Below the pieces are notes generated by a model. It saw only the letters and a program-made list of their open reading frames with translations, made no database searches and was not told where the DNA came from. From Armatimonadaceae bacterium (GTDB taxonomy: Bacteria > Armatimonadota > Armatimonadia > Armatimonadales > Armatimonadaceae), in NCBI GenBank assembly GCA_030446525.1, contig JAUJNC010000121.1, positions 1 to 16,859 on the forward strand: DNA of 16,859 nt, read 5' to 3'. Made by a program: the position numbers and the translations under genes. Shown one piece after another: positions 1-6,951 of the stretch (the first letter of the stretch is position 1; every line of letters begins with the position of its first letter).

Positions 1-103
1 CACCCATCAGCGCGACGGCCGGCGACGCCAGTAGCAAGACCGCGGCGAAGAGCGCTCCGCCGAGCCCCACGGCGAGCCAGAGCGCCTGCGCCCCCAGCCG
101 GCC
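1..103 (-). CDS. MATE-type efflux transporter fragment (both ends missing)
   Basis: Read on the minus strand from base 103 to the window edge, the sequence encodes about 34 residues beginning [19 protein letters not shown] and continuing through a hydrophobic helix to [10 protein letters not shown]. The pattern of a small basic residue, AQ-LWLA, a long aliphatic helix, then a P and a closing L-G is typical of an early transmembrane segment of MATE-family multidrug/Na+ antiporters. No start codon is available: the frame hits a TAG at 113-115 only a few codons upstream, and the DNA beyond about 104 is coding for a different protein on the other strand. The fragment therefore lacks its N-terminus because of a junction here, and its C-terminus lies outside the window. 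Family assignment is by recognition of a short stretch only and could be another polytopic transporter. Confidence 0.5.
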
Positions 104-104
104 C

Positions 105-1007
105 GTGAACCACTACACCACCTGCCTGCTGGACAACCTGCGCGCGCTCGCGCCGCGCCCCGACAACCCCACCGTCGTCCTCCTCACCCCGGGCATCTAC
201 AACTCCGCCTATTTCGAGCACGCCTTTCTCGCCCAGCAGATGGGCATCGAGCTGGTGCAGGGGCAGGACCTGTTCGTCGACGGCAACTTGGTGTACATGA
301 AGACCACCCAGGGCCCGCAGCGCGTGGACGTGATCTACCGGCGCATCGACGACGATTATCTCGACCCCGAGGTGTTCCGCCCCGAGTCCGTGCTCGGTGT
401 GCCGGGCCTGATGCGCGCGTACGCGGCCGGGAACGTCGCCCTGGCGAACACCGTCGGCACGGGCATCGCGGACGACAAGGTCGTCTACAGATATGTGCCC
501 GACATCATCCGCTATTACCTGGACCAGGACGCGATCCTGCCCAACGTGCCCACCTACTGCGCCTGGGACGACCGGGAGCGCGGCTACATCCTCGACCATC
601 TCGACACGCTTGTGGTCAAGGAGGCCAACGAATCGGGCGGCTACGGGATGTTGGTCGGGCCGCAGGCGTCCGCGTCGGAGCGCGAGGCGTTCGCGGACAG
701 GATCCGCGGCGAGCCGCGGAGCTACCTGGCCCAGCCCCTGGTGGAGCTTTCCACCGCGCCGACCTTCGTCGAAGGGAGACAGATCGCGCCGCGCCGCGTG
801 GACTTGCGCCCGTATATCCTGACCGGCCCGGACTGCGTGACCATCATCCCCGGCGGGCTGACGCGCGTGGCGCTGCGGCAAGGCTCTTACGTGGTGAACT
901 CGTCGCAGGGCGGCGGCTCGAAGGACACCTGGGTTCTCGCGAAGCCCCAACGCCGCACCCAGTCCCAGAGCCAGGGGCGGCAGACGCAAAGCCAAAGGCA
1001 GGGGTAG
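105..1007 (+). CDS. Circularly permuted ATP-grasp (type 2, DUF404/DUF407) protein, N-terminus missing
   Basis: This is the C-terminal part of a circularly permuted ATP-grasp protein, a family predicted to form amide or peptide bonds with ATP and usually near 470-490 residues. About 300 residues are present. Recognisable family blocks are [10 protein letters not shown] near the start, [34 protein letters not shown], the nucleotide-binding [27 protein letters not shown], and the closing [16 protein letters not shown]. The family-like sequence begins at about RPV (99-107), so the GTG at 105 is probably an internal valine codon rather than a true start. The preceding 100 bases match an unrelated minus-strand gene, so roughly the first third is lost at a rearrangement or assembly junction. 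The extreme C-terminus is an odd Gln/Ser/Arg-rich tail. The alpha-E gene follows after 9 nt, so the two are probably cotranscribed. Confidence 0.85.
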   Translation: MNHYTTCLLDNLRALAPRPDNPTVVLLTPGIYNSAYFEHAFLAQQMGIELVQGQDLFVDGNLVYMKTTQGPQRVDVIYRRIDDDYLDPEVFRPESVLGVPGLMRAYAAGNVALANTVGTGIADDKVVYRYVPDIIRYYLDQDAILPNVPTYCAWDDRERGYILDHLDTLVVKEANESGGYGMLVGPQASASEREAFADRIRGEPRSYLAQPLVELSTAPTFVEGRQIAPRRVDLRPYILTGPDCVTIIPGGLTRVALRQGSYVVNSSQGGGSKDTWVLAKPQRRTQSQSQGRQTQSQRQG

Positions 1008-1016
1008 GGGGGATGC

Positions 1017-1976
1017 ATGCTTTCGCGTGAGGCCGATGCCCTTTTCTGGATGGGGCGCTACCTGGAGCGCGCCGAGGCGACCGCGCGCATCGTGGACGTG
1101 CAGTACCATGCGGCGCTGGAAGCGCCGCTGGCCGGCCACGACCCGTCCTCGCTGTACCGCTCGATCCTCGAGATTTCCGGGGACGACCGCATCTTTCACG
1201 CCCGCTACGGCGAGGTGAGCGAGCGCGACCTGATCCGCTTCCTGATCTTCGACCTGGATCAGCCGAACTCGGTCGTCTCGTGCCTCCGCGCCGCCCGCAC
1301 GAACGCCCAGGGGGTGCGCGAGGTCATCTCCTCGGAGATGTGGGAGGCGGCGAATGCCACCTTTTTGGGGCTCCTGAACTGGGACGTGGACCGGATGCTC
1401 GCCACGGCGCCGCACAGCTTCCTGACCGACGTGCGCAACCGCTGCCACCTGTTTTACGGCCTGGCCGAGCGCACCATGCTGATCGGGGACGCGTCGAACT
1501 TCCTCAAGGCCGGCACCTTCCTGGAACGCGCCGACCAGATGTCGCGGCTGACGGACGTCCTGGTGCGCGAGCTCACCGGCGGCGACGATGTGCCGGACGA
1601 GGGGGGCGACTTCAACACGCACGGCTGGATCGCGTGCCTGAAATCCGCGTCCGCCTTCGAGGCGTTCCGCAAAACGTACCGGGGCGGCATCACCCCGGAC
1701 CACGTCCTTTCCTTCCTGGTGCTGGACTGGGAATACCCCTCCTCGATCCACCACGCCGTTTCGCAGGTGGAGCGCTGTCTGCGCGCGATCTCCGGCTCGC
1801 AGGGCCGCCGCTACGCCAACGACGCCGAGCGCCTGGCGGGGCGGCTCCACGCGGACCTTTCCTTCTTCACGATCGGCGACATGCGTGCCGCGGGGCTGCA
1901 CGTTTTCCTCGAGGGGATCCAGCGGCGCTGCTCCGAGATCGGCAGCGCGATCGCGCGCCATTACCTGCGGTTCTGA
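1017..1976 (+). CDS. Alpha-E domain (DUF403) protein
   Basis: A complete 319-residue all-helical protein of the alpha-E family. It opens with MLSREADALFWMGRYLERAE, the hallmark N-terminus, and keeps other family blocks such as DQPNSVVSCLRAARTNAQGVRE, SSEMWEAAN, and a late VLDWEYPSSIHHAVSQVERCL. Length is normal and the frame is undamaged. The ATG at 1017 is preceded by a G-rich stretch (1007-1012) that can act as ribosome binding site. The biochemical role is not established. The family is almost always encoded beside a circularly permuted ATP-grasp and transglutaminase-like proteins, as here, and is thought to act in the same peptide-modification pathway. It lies 9 nt after the ATP-grasp stop and 38 nt before the first transglutaminase. 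Confidence 0.93.
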   Translation: MLSREADALFWMGRYLERAEATARIVDVQYHAALEAPLAGHDPSSLYRSILEISGDDRIFHARYGEVSERDLIRFLIFDLDQPNSVVSCLRAARTNAQGVREVISSEMWEAANATFLGLLNWDVDRMLATAPHSFLTDVRNRCHLFYGLAERTMLIGDASNFLKAGTFLERADQMSRLTDVLVRELTGGDDVPDEGGDFNTHGWIACLKSASAFEAFRKTYRGGITPDHVLSFLVLDWEYPSSIHHAVSQVERCLRAISGSQGRRYANDAERLAGRLHADLSFFTIGDMRAAGLHVFLEGIQRRCSEIGSAIARHYLRF

Positions 1977-1978
1977 CC

Positions 1979-2007
1979 GGGGCAACGCAACGGACCTGTG
2001 TTATACT
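1979..2007 (+). promoter_or_regulatory. Possible weak internal promoter with near-leaderless start
   Basis: A perfect TATACT sits at 2002-2007, 7 nt before the ATG at 2015. The hexamer 17 nt upstream (GGGGCA, 1979-1984) is a poor -35. If used, transcription would begin at or next to the start codon, giving a leaderless or nearly leaderless mRNA for the first transglutaminase. The alternative reading is that TATACT is chance and GGGGA just before the ATG is a ribosome binding site in a polycistronic message. Confidence 0.22.
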
Positions 2008-2014
2008 GGGGATT

Positions 2015-3030
2015 ATGCTGACCGCTGACGAGCAGACCCACCGCGCGGGCGGGCGATCCCCGGGGGCGGACGTCGGCCCCGGGCCGCAGGCGGGCGCCCG
2101 CGATGGTGGTCCGGCCGGACCCGCGTACCGGATCGAGCGCACCCTGCGGGTCACGCATTCGCTGGATTACCGTTACAAACAGCCCGTCCGCGATGTCACC
2201 ACACGGCTGCGCCTGCTGCCGCCCGAAACGCGCGGCGCGCAGCGGCTGCGGAGCGCCTCCTTCCATGCCGCGCCGCTCCCCGCCGTGTCCCACCGGCACA
2301 CCGACGATTTCGGCAACCCGATGCTGGAGGTGCGGCACCCGAAGGTCTGGGAGCACCTCACCTTCGTCGTGGTGCGGGAGGGGGAGGCCGGCGCCGCGTC
2401 GCCGGCGGCGGGGCCGGGGCGGCCCGCCGCCCTGCCCGCGGGCGACGGCCTGCCCCCGGGGGGGCGCCGCCGCTTTCCTCGGCCCCGCGCCGCTCACCAC
2501 GCCCGACGCCGATCTCGAGGCGGTCGCCCGGAGAGGCCGCCGCGGCCCCCCCCCGATGATCCCGCGAGCCTCGCCTTCGCGCTCTGTCGCCGCGTGTACG
2601 CCCGGATGCGCTACGCGCCGGGGGTCACGACGGTGCATACCGCGGCCGCCGAGGCGTGGGCAGGCGGGAAAGGCGTTTGTCAGGACTACACCCACGTGCT
2701 CCTGGTCCTGTGCCGCGTGGCGGGCCTGCCCGCGCGCTACGTGTCCGGCTTTTTGCCCGGGGAGGGTGCGATGCACGCCTGGGTCGAGGTTTTACTTCCC
2801 GCGGCCACCGGCGACAACCCGCTCGGGGCGCCCGACCACGTCTGGGCGGCCCTGGATCCGACCCACGATCGCTGGGTGAACGAGCCGCTACGTGGCCGTG
2901 GCAGTGGGGCGCGATTACGGCGACATCGCCCACCTCCGGCACGTTCGTGGGCAGCGGCCCCGGGCCGCTCTCGCACCGGAGCAAGGTGCTGGTGGAAAAG
3001 ACGGTGCGGAAGGATATAATTCCCGGATGA
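2015..3030 (+). CDS. Transglutaminase-like protein with bacterial N-terminal domain, frame-disrupted copy 1
   Basis: A member of the bacterial transglutaminase-like (cysteine protease/transamidase fold) family found beside ATP-grasp and alpha-E genes. The N-terminal beta-domain is visible at about residues 35-125 (RVTHSLDYRYKQPV, TRLRLLPPETRG, DDFGNPMLEVRHP). The catalytic core follows: Cys in GGKGVCQDYTHVLL, His in AMHAWVEVLLP and Asp in WAALDPTHDRWVNE, so the triad is intact. The frame is broken at about 2460 (in a run of 7 G), 2550 (a run of 9 C), 2889 and 2930. In the shifted stretches the family sequence carries on in another frame (FLGPAPLTTPDADLEAVARR at about 2475-2535; YVAVAVGRDYGDIA then TSGTFVGSG and SHRSKVLVEKTVRK at the end). 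I read these as indel errors. The stop (TGA 3028-3030) overlaps the next ATG. An N-terminal Gly/Pro-rich extension precedes the domain. Confidence 0.8.
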
Positions 3031-3816
3031 TGGTGACGATACGCGCCTCCGGCGCTATGACCTGCCCGCGGACACCTTCGTGCTGCTGATGGTGGAGCCG
3101 GCGCTTTCCGGCCCGACGCACCGGGTCGCCGACGAGCGCCTGCTGACCACGCCGACGCCGTTTTCCGAGCTGTGGAACGACGCGTTCGGCAACCCGCAGC
3201 GCCGCCTGCTGGCGCCCGCCGGTCCGTTCACGTTCGACTTCACCGGCGTGGTGGAGACGAAGCCCAACGTCCCGGTCCCCCCGACGCCGCGCAGGTCCCC
3301 GCCAAGGATCTCTCCCGCCGACACCCTCGTCTATACCCTCCCGTCGCGCTACTGCCAGTCCGACCTGCTCGCCCGCATGGCGCAGGACGAGTTCGGCGCG
3401 ATCATGGCCGGCGGGGAGCGCGTCAACGCCATCGCCGCCTGGGTCCGCCGGCATGTCGGCACCGCTACGGGACCACGGACGCCTCGACCTCCGCCTACGA
3501 CACGGCCAGCGCGTCGGCGTCTGCCGCGATTTCGCGCACCTGGCGATCTCTTTTGCCGGGCGCTCGGCGTCCCGGCGCGCTACGCTTCGGGCTATGCGCT
3601 CGGGCTCACGCCGCCGGACTTTCACGGCTACGCGCAGGTCTACCTCGGCGGGGCGTGGCACAACCTGGACGCGACCTTCGAGGGCACTCGCCCGGCGCTG
3701 GTACCCATCGCGGTGGGGCGCGACACGCGGCGGACGTGGCGATGACGACCCTGTTCGGCGCGGGAACCGTCCGTGAGCAGGCCGTTGAGGTGCAGGAAGG
3801 TGGGGCCAGGACGTAG
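3027..3816 (+). CDS. Transglutaminase-like protein, frame-disrupted copy 2
   Basis: A second, divergent transglutaminase-like protein. The likely start is the ATG at 3027, which overlaps the previous stop (ATGA). Translation then needs several frame corrections to give family sequence: DLPADTFVLLMVEPALSG, WNDAFGNPQRRLLAPAG, a middle segment DAAQVPAKDL in another frame, LVYTLPSRYCQSDLLARMA, RYGTTDASTSAYDTA, the catalytic-Cys block QRVGVCRDFAHLAISF (about 3500-3550), CRALGVPARYASGYALG, the catalytic His/Asp block DFHGYAQVYLGGAWHNLDAT, and a tail AADVAMTTLFGAGTVREQAVEVQE ending at TAG 3814-3816. About seven indels are required, most of them single missing bases. All three catalytic residues are present once corrected, and no in-frame stop interrupts the corrected reading, so the gene is probably functional in the organism. 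Confidence 0.75.
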
Positions 3817-3869
3817 CGGCCATCTGCGGTCATCCATGCCTCCTTGAAGGGGAAGCGGCAGGCGGGGGT

Positions 3870-3893
3870 CCTATAAGCGGGAGTATTTATAGG
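3870..3893. repeat. Inverted repeat upstream of lipoprotein gene
   Basis: CCTATAA (3870-3876) and TTATAGG (3887-3893) form a perfect 7-bp inverted repeat around a 10-base centre. The site lies about 30 nt upstream of the lipoprotein start in an otherwise featureless 106-nt gap, in a place suitable for an operator or a promoter-overlapping protein site. No clear -35/-10 pair was found with it. Confidence 0.35.
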
Positions 3894-3922
3894 TGTCGTT
3901 TCTTGGAACAAAGGGGCTTCGG

Positions 3923-4770
3923 ATGGACCATCAGGGGCAGCGGGACGCATGCGCCGCCCTTTCGCGGCGCGGGTTTTTATGGGCGCCGCGGGGCTGGCGC
4001 TGGCCGCGGCGGGCTGCGGCGGGGGCGGAGGCTCCTCGTCGGGTGAGCGCTACAACGGCACGTACCGCTCGTTCGACGGCACCCGGGCCGTCGCGGCGTC
4101 CTTGACCGTGGACCGAAACGGGCTTGTCACTTTCTGGACGCTGCGCGGGCAGGACGACAGTGGGTTCGCCGACTTCGGGCAGGTGAGACTGGAAGATAAC
4201 CGCTTCGGCGTGACGGCGGGCGGCGTTACCACCTTCGGCGAGATCAGCGGCGGCACCGCCCGCGGGCGCACGGAGGACGCCGACTTCCCGTCGTTCGGCT
4301 TCGACTGGCGGGTGTCGCGCGCCGCGCCCGCCCGCTCAGCCGGCGCCTTCCCGCGAGTTCACCGGAAGCTTCGATGGCCGGGCGCTCATCCGCGGCATCG
4401 ACGTGTTCGTGCTGCTCGGGGTCTCGCCCGACAGTAACGCGACTTTCTTTGGGGCGTTCAACGACCCCACGAACGACCCCGTCGGGGCGCTCGACGTGGA
4501 CTTCTACGCCTTCGAAAGTTTTAGCATCAATCCGCTCCGGCGTCGGCTACGACTACCTTCCTGAACGAGTTCGGCGACCGCATCGATCTGCGCAGCGACC
4601 GGGGCGTGCGGCTTTTGTATACGTTCGGCGCGAACAGCGGCGAGTTCGAGGGGGACACCTTCGAGGTGGATCTGGCGACGCGGGCCCGCCCGGGCGGGGC
4701 GCGGGCCGGATCCCGGGGGAGCACGGGGGCTGCGGCGAGCCGCCGCGGCGCTGCGCGCCCGGGGGCGTAA
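3923..4770 (+). CDS. Predicted Tat-exported lipoprotein of unknown function, frame-disrupted
   Basis: Starting at ATG 3923 (AAGGGG at 3911-3914 as ribosome binding site) the protein begins MDHQGQRDACAALSRRGF, a twin-arginine motif. One base appears to be missing in the T-run at about 3974-3978. With it restored, the frame continues into MGAAGLALAAAGC, giving a hydrophobic core and lipobox with the lipidated Cys at 4015-4017, then a Gly/Ser linker (GGGGGSSSGER). The mature part looks like repeated beta units: YNGTYRSFDGTRAVAASLTVDRNGL, GQVRLEDNRFGVTAGG, FTGSFDGRALIRGIDVFVLLG, TFFGAFNDPTNDPVGALDVDFYAF, TTTFLNEFGDRIDLRSDRG. Two further frame changes at about 4340 and 4535 are needed to read it through to TAA 4768-4770. 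No known domain was recognised. A start at ATG 3949 would give a Sec-type lipoprotein signal without the RR motif. Confidence 0.6.
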
Positions 4771-4788
4771 ATGCCGCCGCACGATCGA

Positions 4789-4820
4789 AAAGCCGCCCGA
4801 CGTCGTGGTCGGGCGGCTTT
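4789..4820. terminator. Bidirectional Rho-independent terminator
   Basis: A perfect 13-bp stem, AAAGCCGCCCGAC (4789-4801) with GTCGGGCGGCTTT (4808-4820), closes a 6-base loop. The GC-rich stem is flanked by T-rich sequence on both strands (GTGTTTT after it on the plus strand, CTTTTCG on the minus strand). It sits exactly between the convergent stops of the lipoprotein gene (4770) and the repeat-protein gene (4848), so it can serve both. Confidence 0.9.
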
Positions 4821-4847
4821 GTGTTTTGCCTCTCCAAGCCGATCAGG

Positions 4848-5868
4848 CTAGGGCTGAATTCCGGGCGGCGCCGGGTTGTTCCCGAGGCGGGTTTTCCGGG
4901 GACGGCGCGCCCGGACCCCCGGGCGCCGGTTGGTTGCCCGGCGCGGGCGAATTTCCCGACCCCTGCCCGGGGGGATGTTCGGTGGAGTCCCCAGCGCTTG
5001 TCCCGGAGGCGTCCCTGGTGGCACAGGCTGCTGTCCCGGCGGCGTGGGCTGCTGTCCTGGAGGCACAGGCTGTTCTCCCGGCGGCACAGGCTGCTGCCCC
5101 CGGCGGCACAGAGCTGCTGTCCCGGGGCGCGGGCTGCTGCCCCGGTGGCGCAGGCTGTTCTCCCGGCGGGACGCCCGGCGCCGCGGGTTTCCCGGCACTG
5201 GCGGTATGCCGGGGTGCGCCCGGCGGGTTTGGGTCGGGGGCGGGGTGGCGGGCCGAGGCGGCGCCTGCGGCGGGCGCGGATCGCCCTCTATCTTGATGGT
5301 CGGCAGCGACGTGGGCGCGAACAGCGCGTCGCGGAGCCTGCGCGCGGTGAAAAACTCCTTGGTGCCGGAGGCGTACTGCTCCGCCATCTTGTTCAGCCGC
5401 GCCGCCTGTTCGGCCTGCCCCGACTTCTCGGCGTCTCGGGCCGCGCTCCGCAGGGCGCGGATGTCCCCGGCGGCCTGTTCCGACGTGACCACGACCTCGG
5501 CGTCGTCCGTCTGGCCGGCCCCCGGCCGGGAACCCCTTCCGCCCGGCGCCGCCAGGTCACCCAGGATGTTCTGGGCGGCGCGATACGACTCGCGCGCTTC
5601 GGCGGGCGCGCTGCCGGCCCGTGCCTGCGCGGCCCGCACCATAGCCGTGGCGCGGCGCATCACCGGCTGGAGGGAGGCGGGGAGCGACGCGCTCCGTTCG
5701 TCGTGTTGCGATCTTCGCGGCGCGCGCGGCGCGGCGCGGTCTGGTCGTTGGGCGAGCCCGGTGGCGGCTCGCCCTGTGCGACGGCGGAAGCGCCGCCTAG
5801 TGTGAGAACTCCCGACAGGCCCAGGATGGCTACCCAGGTCTTCCGCGTCCCCCGCGGGGTGTTGTCAT
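4848..5868 (-). CDS. Secreted protein with Pro/Gly/Gln heptapeptide-repeat C-terminus, frame-disrupted
   Basis: The start ATG at 5868 has a good ribosome binding site (AAAGGAG, about 8 nt upstream). The N-terminus is a Sec signal peptide (MTTPRG, then RKTWVAILGLSGVLTLGGAS and AVAQ as probable cleavage region) once one missing base near 5855 is allowed. A helical middle follows (LPASLQPVMRRATAMVRAAQ, EARESYRAAQNILGDLAA, SEQAAGDIRALRSAARDAEK, QAARLNKMAEQYASG, FFTARRLRDALFAPTSLPTI). The C-terminal third is low-complexity, with heptads of the form PPGQQPV, and its frame is broken near 5100-5250 and about 4980. The helical part resembles tetratricopeptide-like envelope proteins but no family is recognised. 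The exact C-terminus is uncertain: two frames end at 4848 and 4843 and both have compatible composition. Export to the envelope is inferred from the signal peptide. Confidence 0.6.
5017..5164 (-). repeat. 21-bp tandem repeat, about seven units
   Basis: Plus-strand units of the type GGCGGCACAGGCTGCTGTCC(C) begin at 5017, 5038, 5059 and 5080 with exact 21-bp spacing, followed by irregular units at 5102 (22 bp), 5124 (20 bp) and 5144 (21 bp). On the coding (minus) strand each unit encodes PPGQQPV or a close variant (PPGEQPV, PPGQQPT, PPGEQPA). The 22- and 20-bp units put the reading frame out, which fits indel errors or repeat slippage. Confidence 0.85.
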
Positions 5869-5917
5869 GCTCTCTGCTCCTTTCGTCTTTTGGACTATAT
5901 GAGACAAAAAGCAACCT

Positions 5918-5923
5918 ATTGTA
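5918..5923 (-). promoter_or_regulatory. Candidate -10 box for the repeat-protein gene
   Basis: On the minus strand TACAAT occupies 5923-5918, about 50 nt before the ATG at 5868, in an AT-rich pocket (5885-5965) that stands out from the GC-rich surroundings. No good -35 hexamer is present at 16-18 nt. A second possible -10, TATAGT (5899-5894), has no better -35. The rest of the gap up to 6072 is GC-rich, can form overlapping hairpins ending in CCCTTTTCG on the minus strand, and may hold a terminator for the cysteine operon. Confidence 0.3.
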
Positions 5924-6072
5924 CCCAAAGAAAAACGTCCGGGGAAACCGGCAGGCGCAAAAAATAGCGAAAAGGGCCGCGCCCCCCCAAGGCGGCGCCG
6001 CCCGTGTGTACCGGGGGAGCGCTACCGGGGGCAGACCCGGGGAGGGGAGGCGCCCCCCGTGGCCGGTCTGGT

Positions 6073-6936
6073 TTAGGGCGCCGCCCGCGCGACCGGCACG
6101 CCGACGAGGGAGCCCCACTCGGTCCACGAGCCGTCGTAATTGCGGACGTTCTCGTAGCCGAGGAGGTACTTCAAGGCGAACCAGGTGTGGCTGGAGCGCT
6201 CGCCGATGCGGCAGTACGTGATGGTCTCCTTGTCGCCCGTGATGCCCTTGCCGCCGTAGAGCGCCCGCAGCTCCCCGGCCGGCTTGAACGTCCCGTCCTC
6301 GGCCACCGCCTGCGCCCAGGGGATGTTCTGGGCGCCGGGGATGTGCCCGCCGCGCTGCGCCGTCTCGGTCATGCCCGCCGGCGCGATCACCTCGCCGGTG
6401 AATTCGGCCGGCGAGCGCACGTCCACCAGGTTGAACCCGCCTCCGGTCAGGCGCGCGAGGATCTCGTCACGGTAGGCCCGGAGCCTGTCGTTGGTCCGCG
6501 TGACCTTGTAGTCGGTGGGCGGGTACTGGGGCGTGTCCGTCACGAGCGGGCGGCCCTCGGCCTCCCATTTCTTGCGACCGCCGTTCAGCAGGCGGACGTC
6601 CTCATGGCCGTAGATCTGGAACAGCCAGAACGCGAACGCCGCGAACCAGTTGTTGTTGTCGCCGTACAGGACGACCGTGTGCTGCGGCGCGACGCCCGCT
6701 TCGGACAGCAGCTTCTCCCACTGCTCCCGGGTGGGGATGTCGCGCCGAACGGTATCCTCGAGCTGCGTCTGCCAGTTGAAGCCGATCGCGCCCGGGATGT
6801 GGCCGCCCTCGTAGGCGGCGGTGTCGACGTCCACCTCTACCAGCCGCACCTGCGGGTCGTCCAGATGCGCGGCCACCCATTCGGTGTCCACCAGCACCTC
6901 CGGGTGCGCGTAACTCGTACCATCTTGCGTTGCCAT
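6073..6936 (-). CDS. Two-domain sulfurtransferase (rhodanese; thiosulfate/3-mercaptopyruvate type, CysA2/SseA-like)
   Basis: A complete 287-residue protein of two rhodanese domains. The N-terminal domain (about 10-130) is the usual inactive one, with Asp in place of the active Cys (YGDNNNWFAAF). The C-terminal domain (about 155-285) has the active loop YCRIGERSSHTWF with Cys242, plus LVDVRSPAEF and GGHIPGAQNIPW. The CRIGER loop is that of the actinobacterial CysA2/SseA group, close to thiosulfate sulfurtransferases. It moves sulfane sulfur through a cysteine persulfide in the cytosol. It is the last gene of the cysteine operon, 15 nt after the cysO-moeZ stop, with an AAAGGAG ribosome binding site. 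In Mycobacterium such proteins feed sulfur to MoeZ, so the same role is inferred here. The exact donor, thiosulfate or mercaptopyruvate, cannot be told from the sequence. Confidence 0.92.
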   Translation of the reverse strand: MATQDGTSYAHPEVLVDTEWVAAHLDDPQVRLVEVDVDTAAYEGGHIPGAIGFNWQTQLEDTVRRDIPTREQWEKLLSEAGVAPQHTVVLYGDNNNWFAAFAFWLFQIYGHEDVRLLNGGRKKWEAEGRPLVTDTPQYPPTDYKVTRTNDRLRAYRDEILARLTGGGFNLVDVRSPAEFTGEVIAPAGMTETAQRGGHIPGAQNIPWAQAVAEDGTFKPAGELRALYGGKGITGDKETITYCRIGERSSHTWFALKYLLGYENVRNYDGSWTEWGSLVGVPVARAAP

Positions 6937-6951
6937 AAACTGTCTCTCCTT

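Noticed and set aside
1280..1976. Long open frame on the plus strand overlapping the alpha-E gene out of phase.
   Set aside because: Arg/Pro/Ala-rich shadow translation of a GC-rich gene; it only becomes the transglutaminase after ATG 2015.
5017..5164. The repeat array considered as a CRISPR or VNTR-type non-coding element.
   Set aside because: Units are contiguous 21-bp, without unique spacers, and make an in-frame heptapeptide on the minus strand.
4374..6221. A 615-codon plus-strand frame running through the lipoprotein end, terminator and repeat protein.
   Set aside because: It crosses a strong terminator and is Arg/Gly/Ser low-complexity; the repeat region codes better on the minus strand as a heptad.
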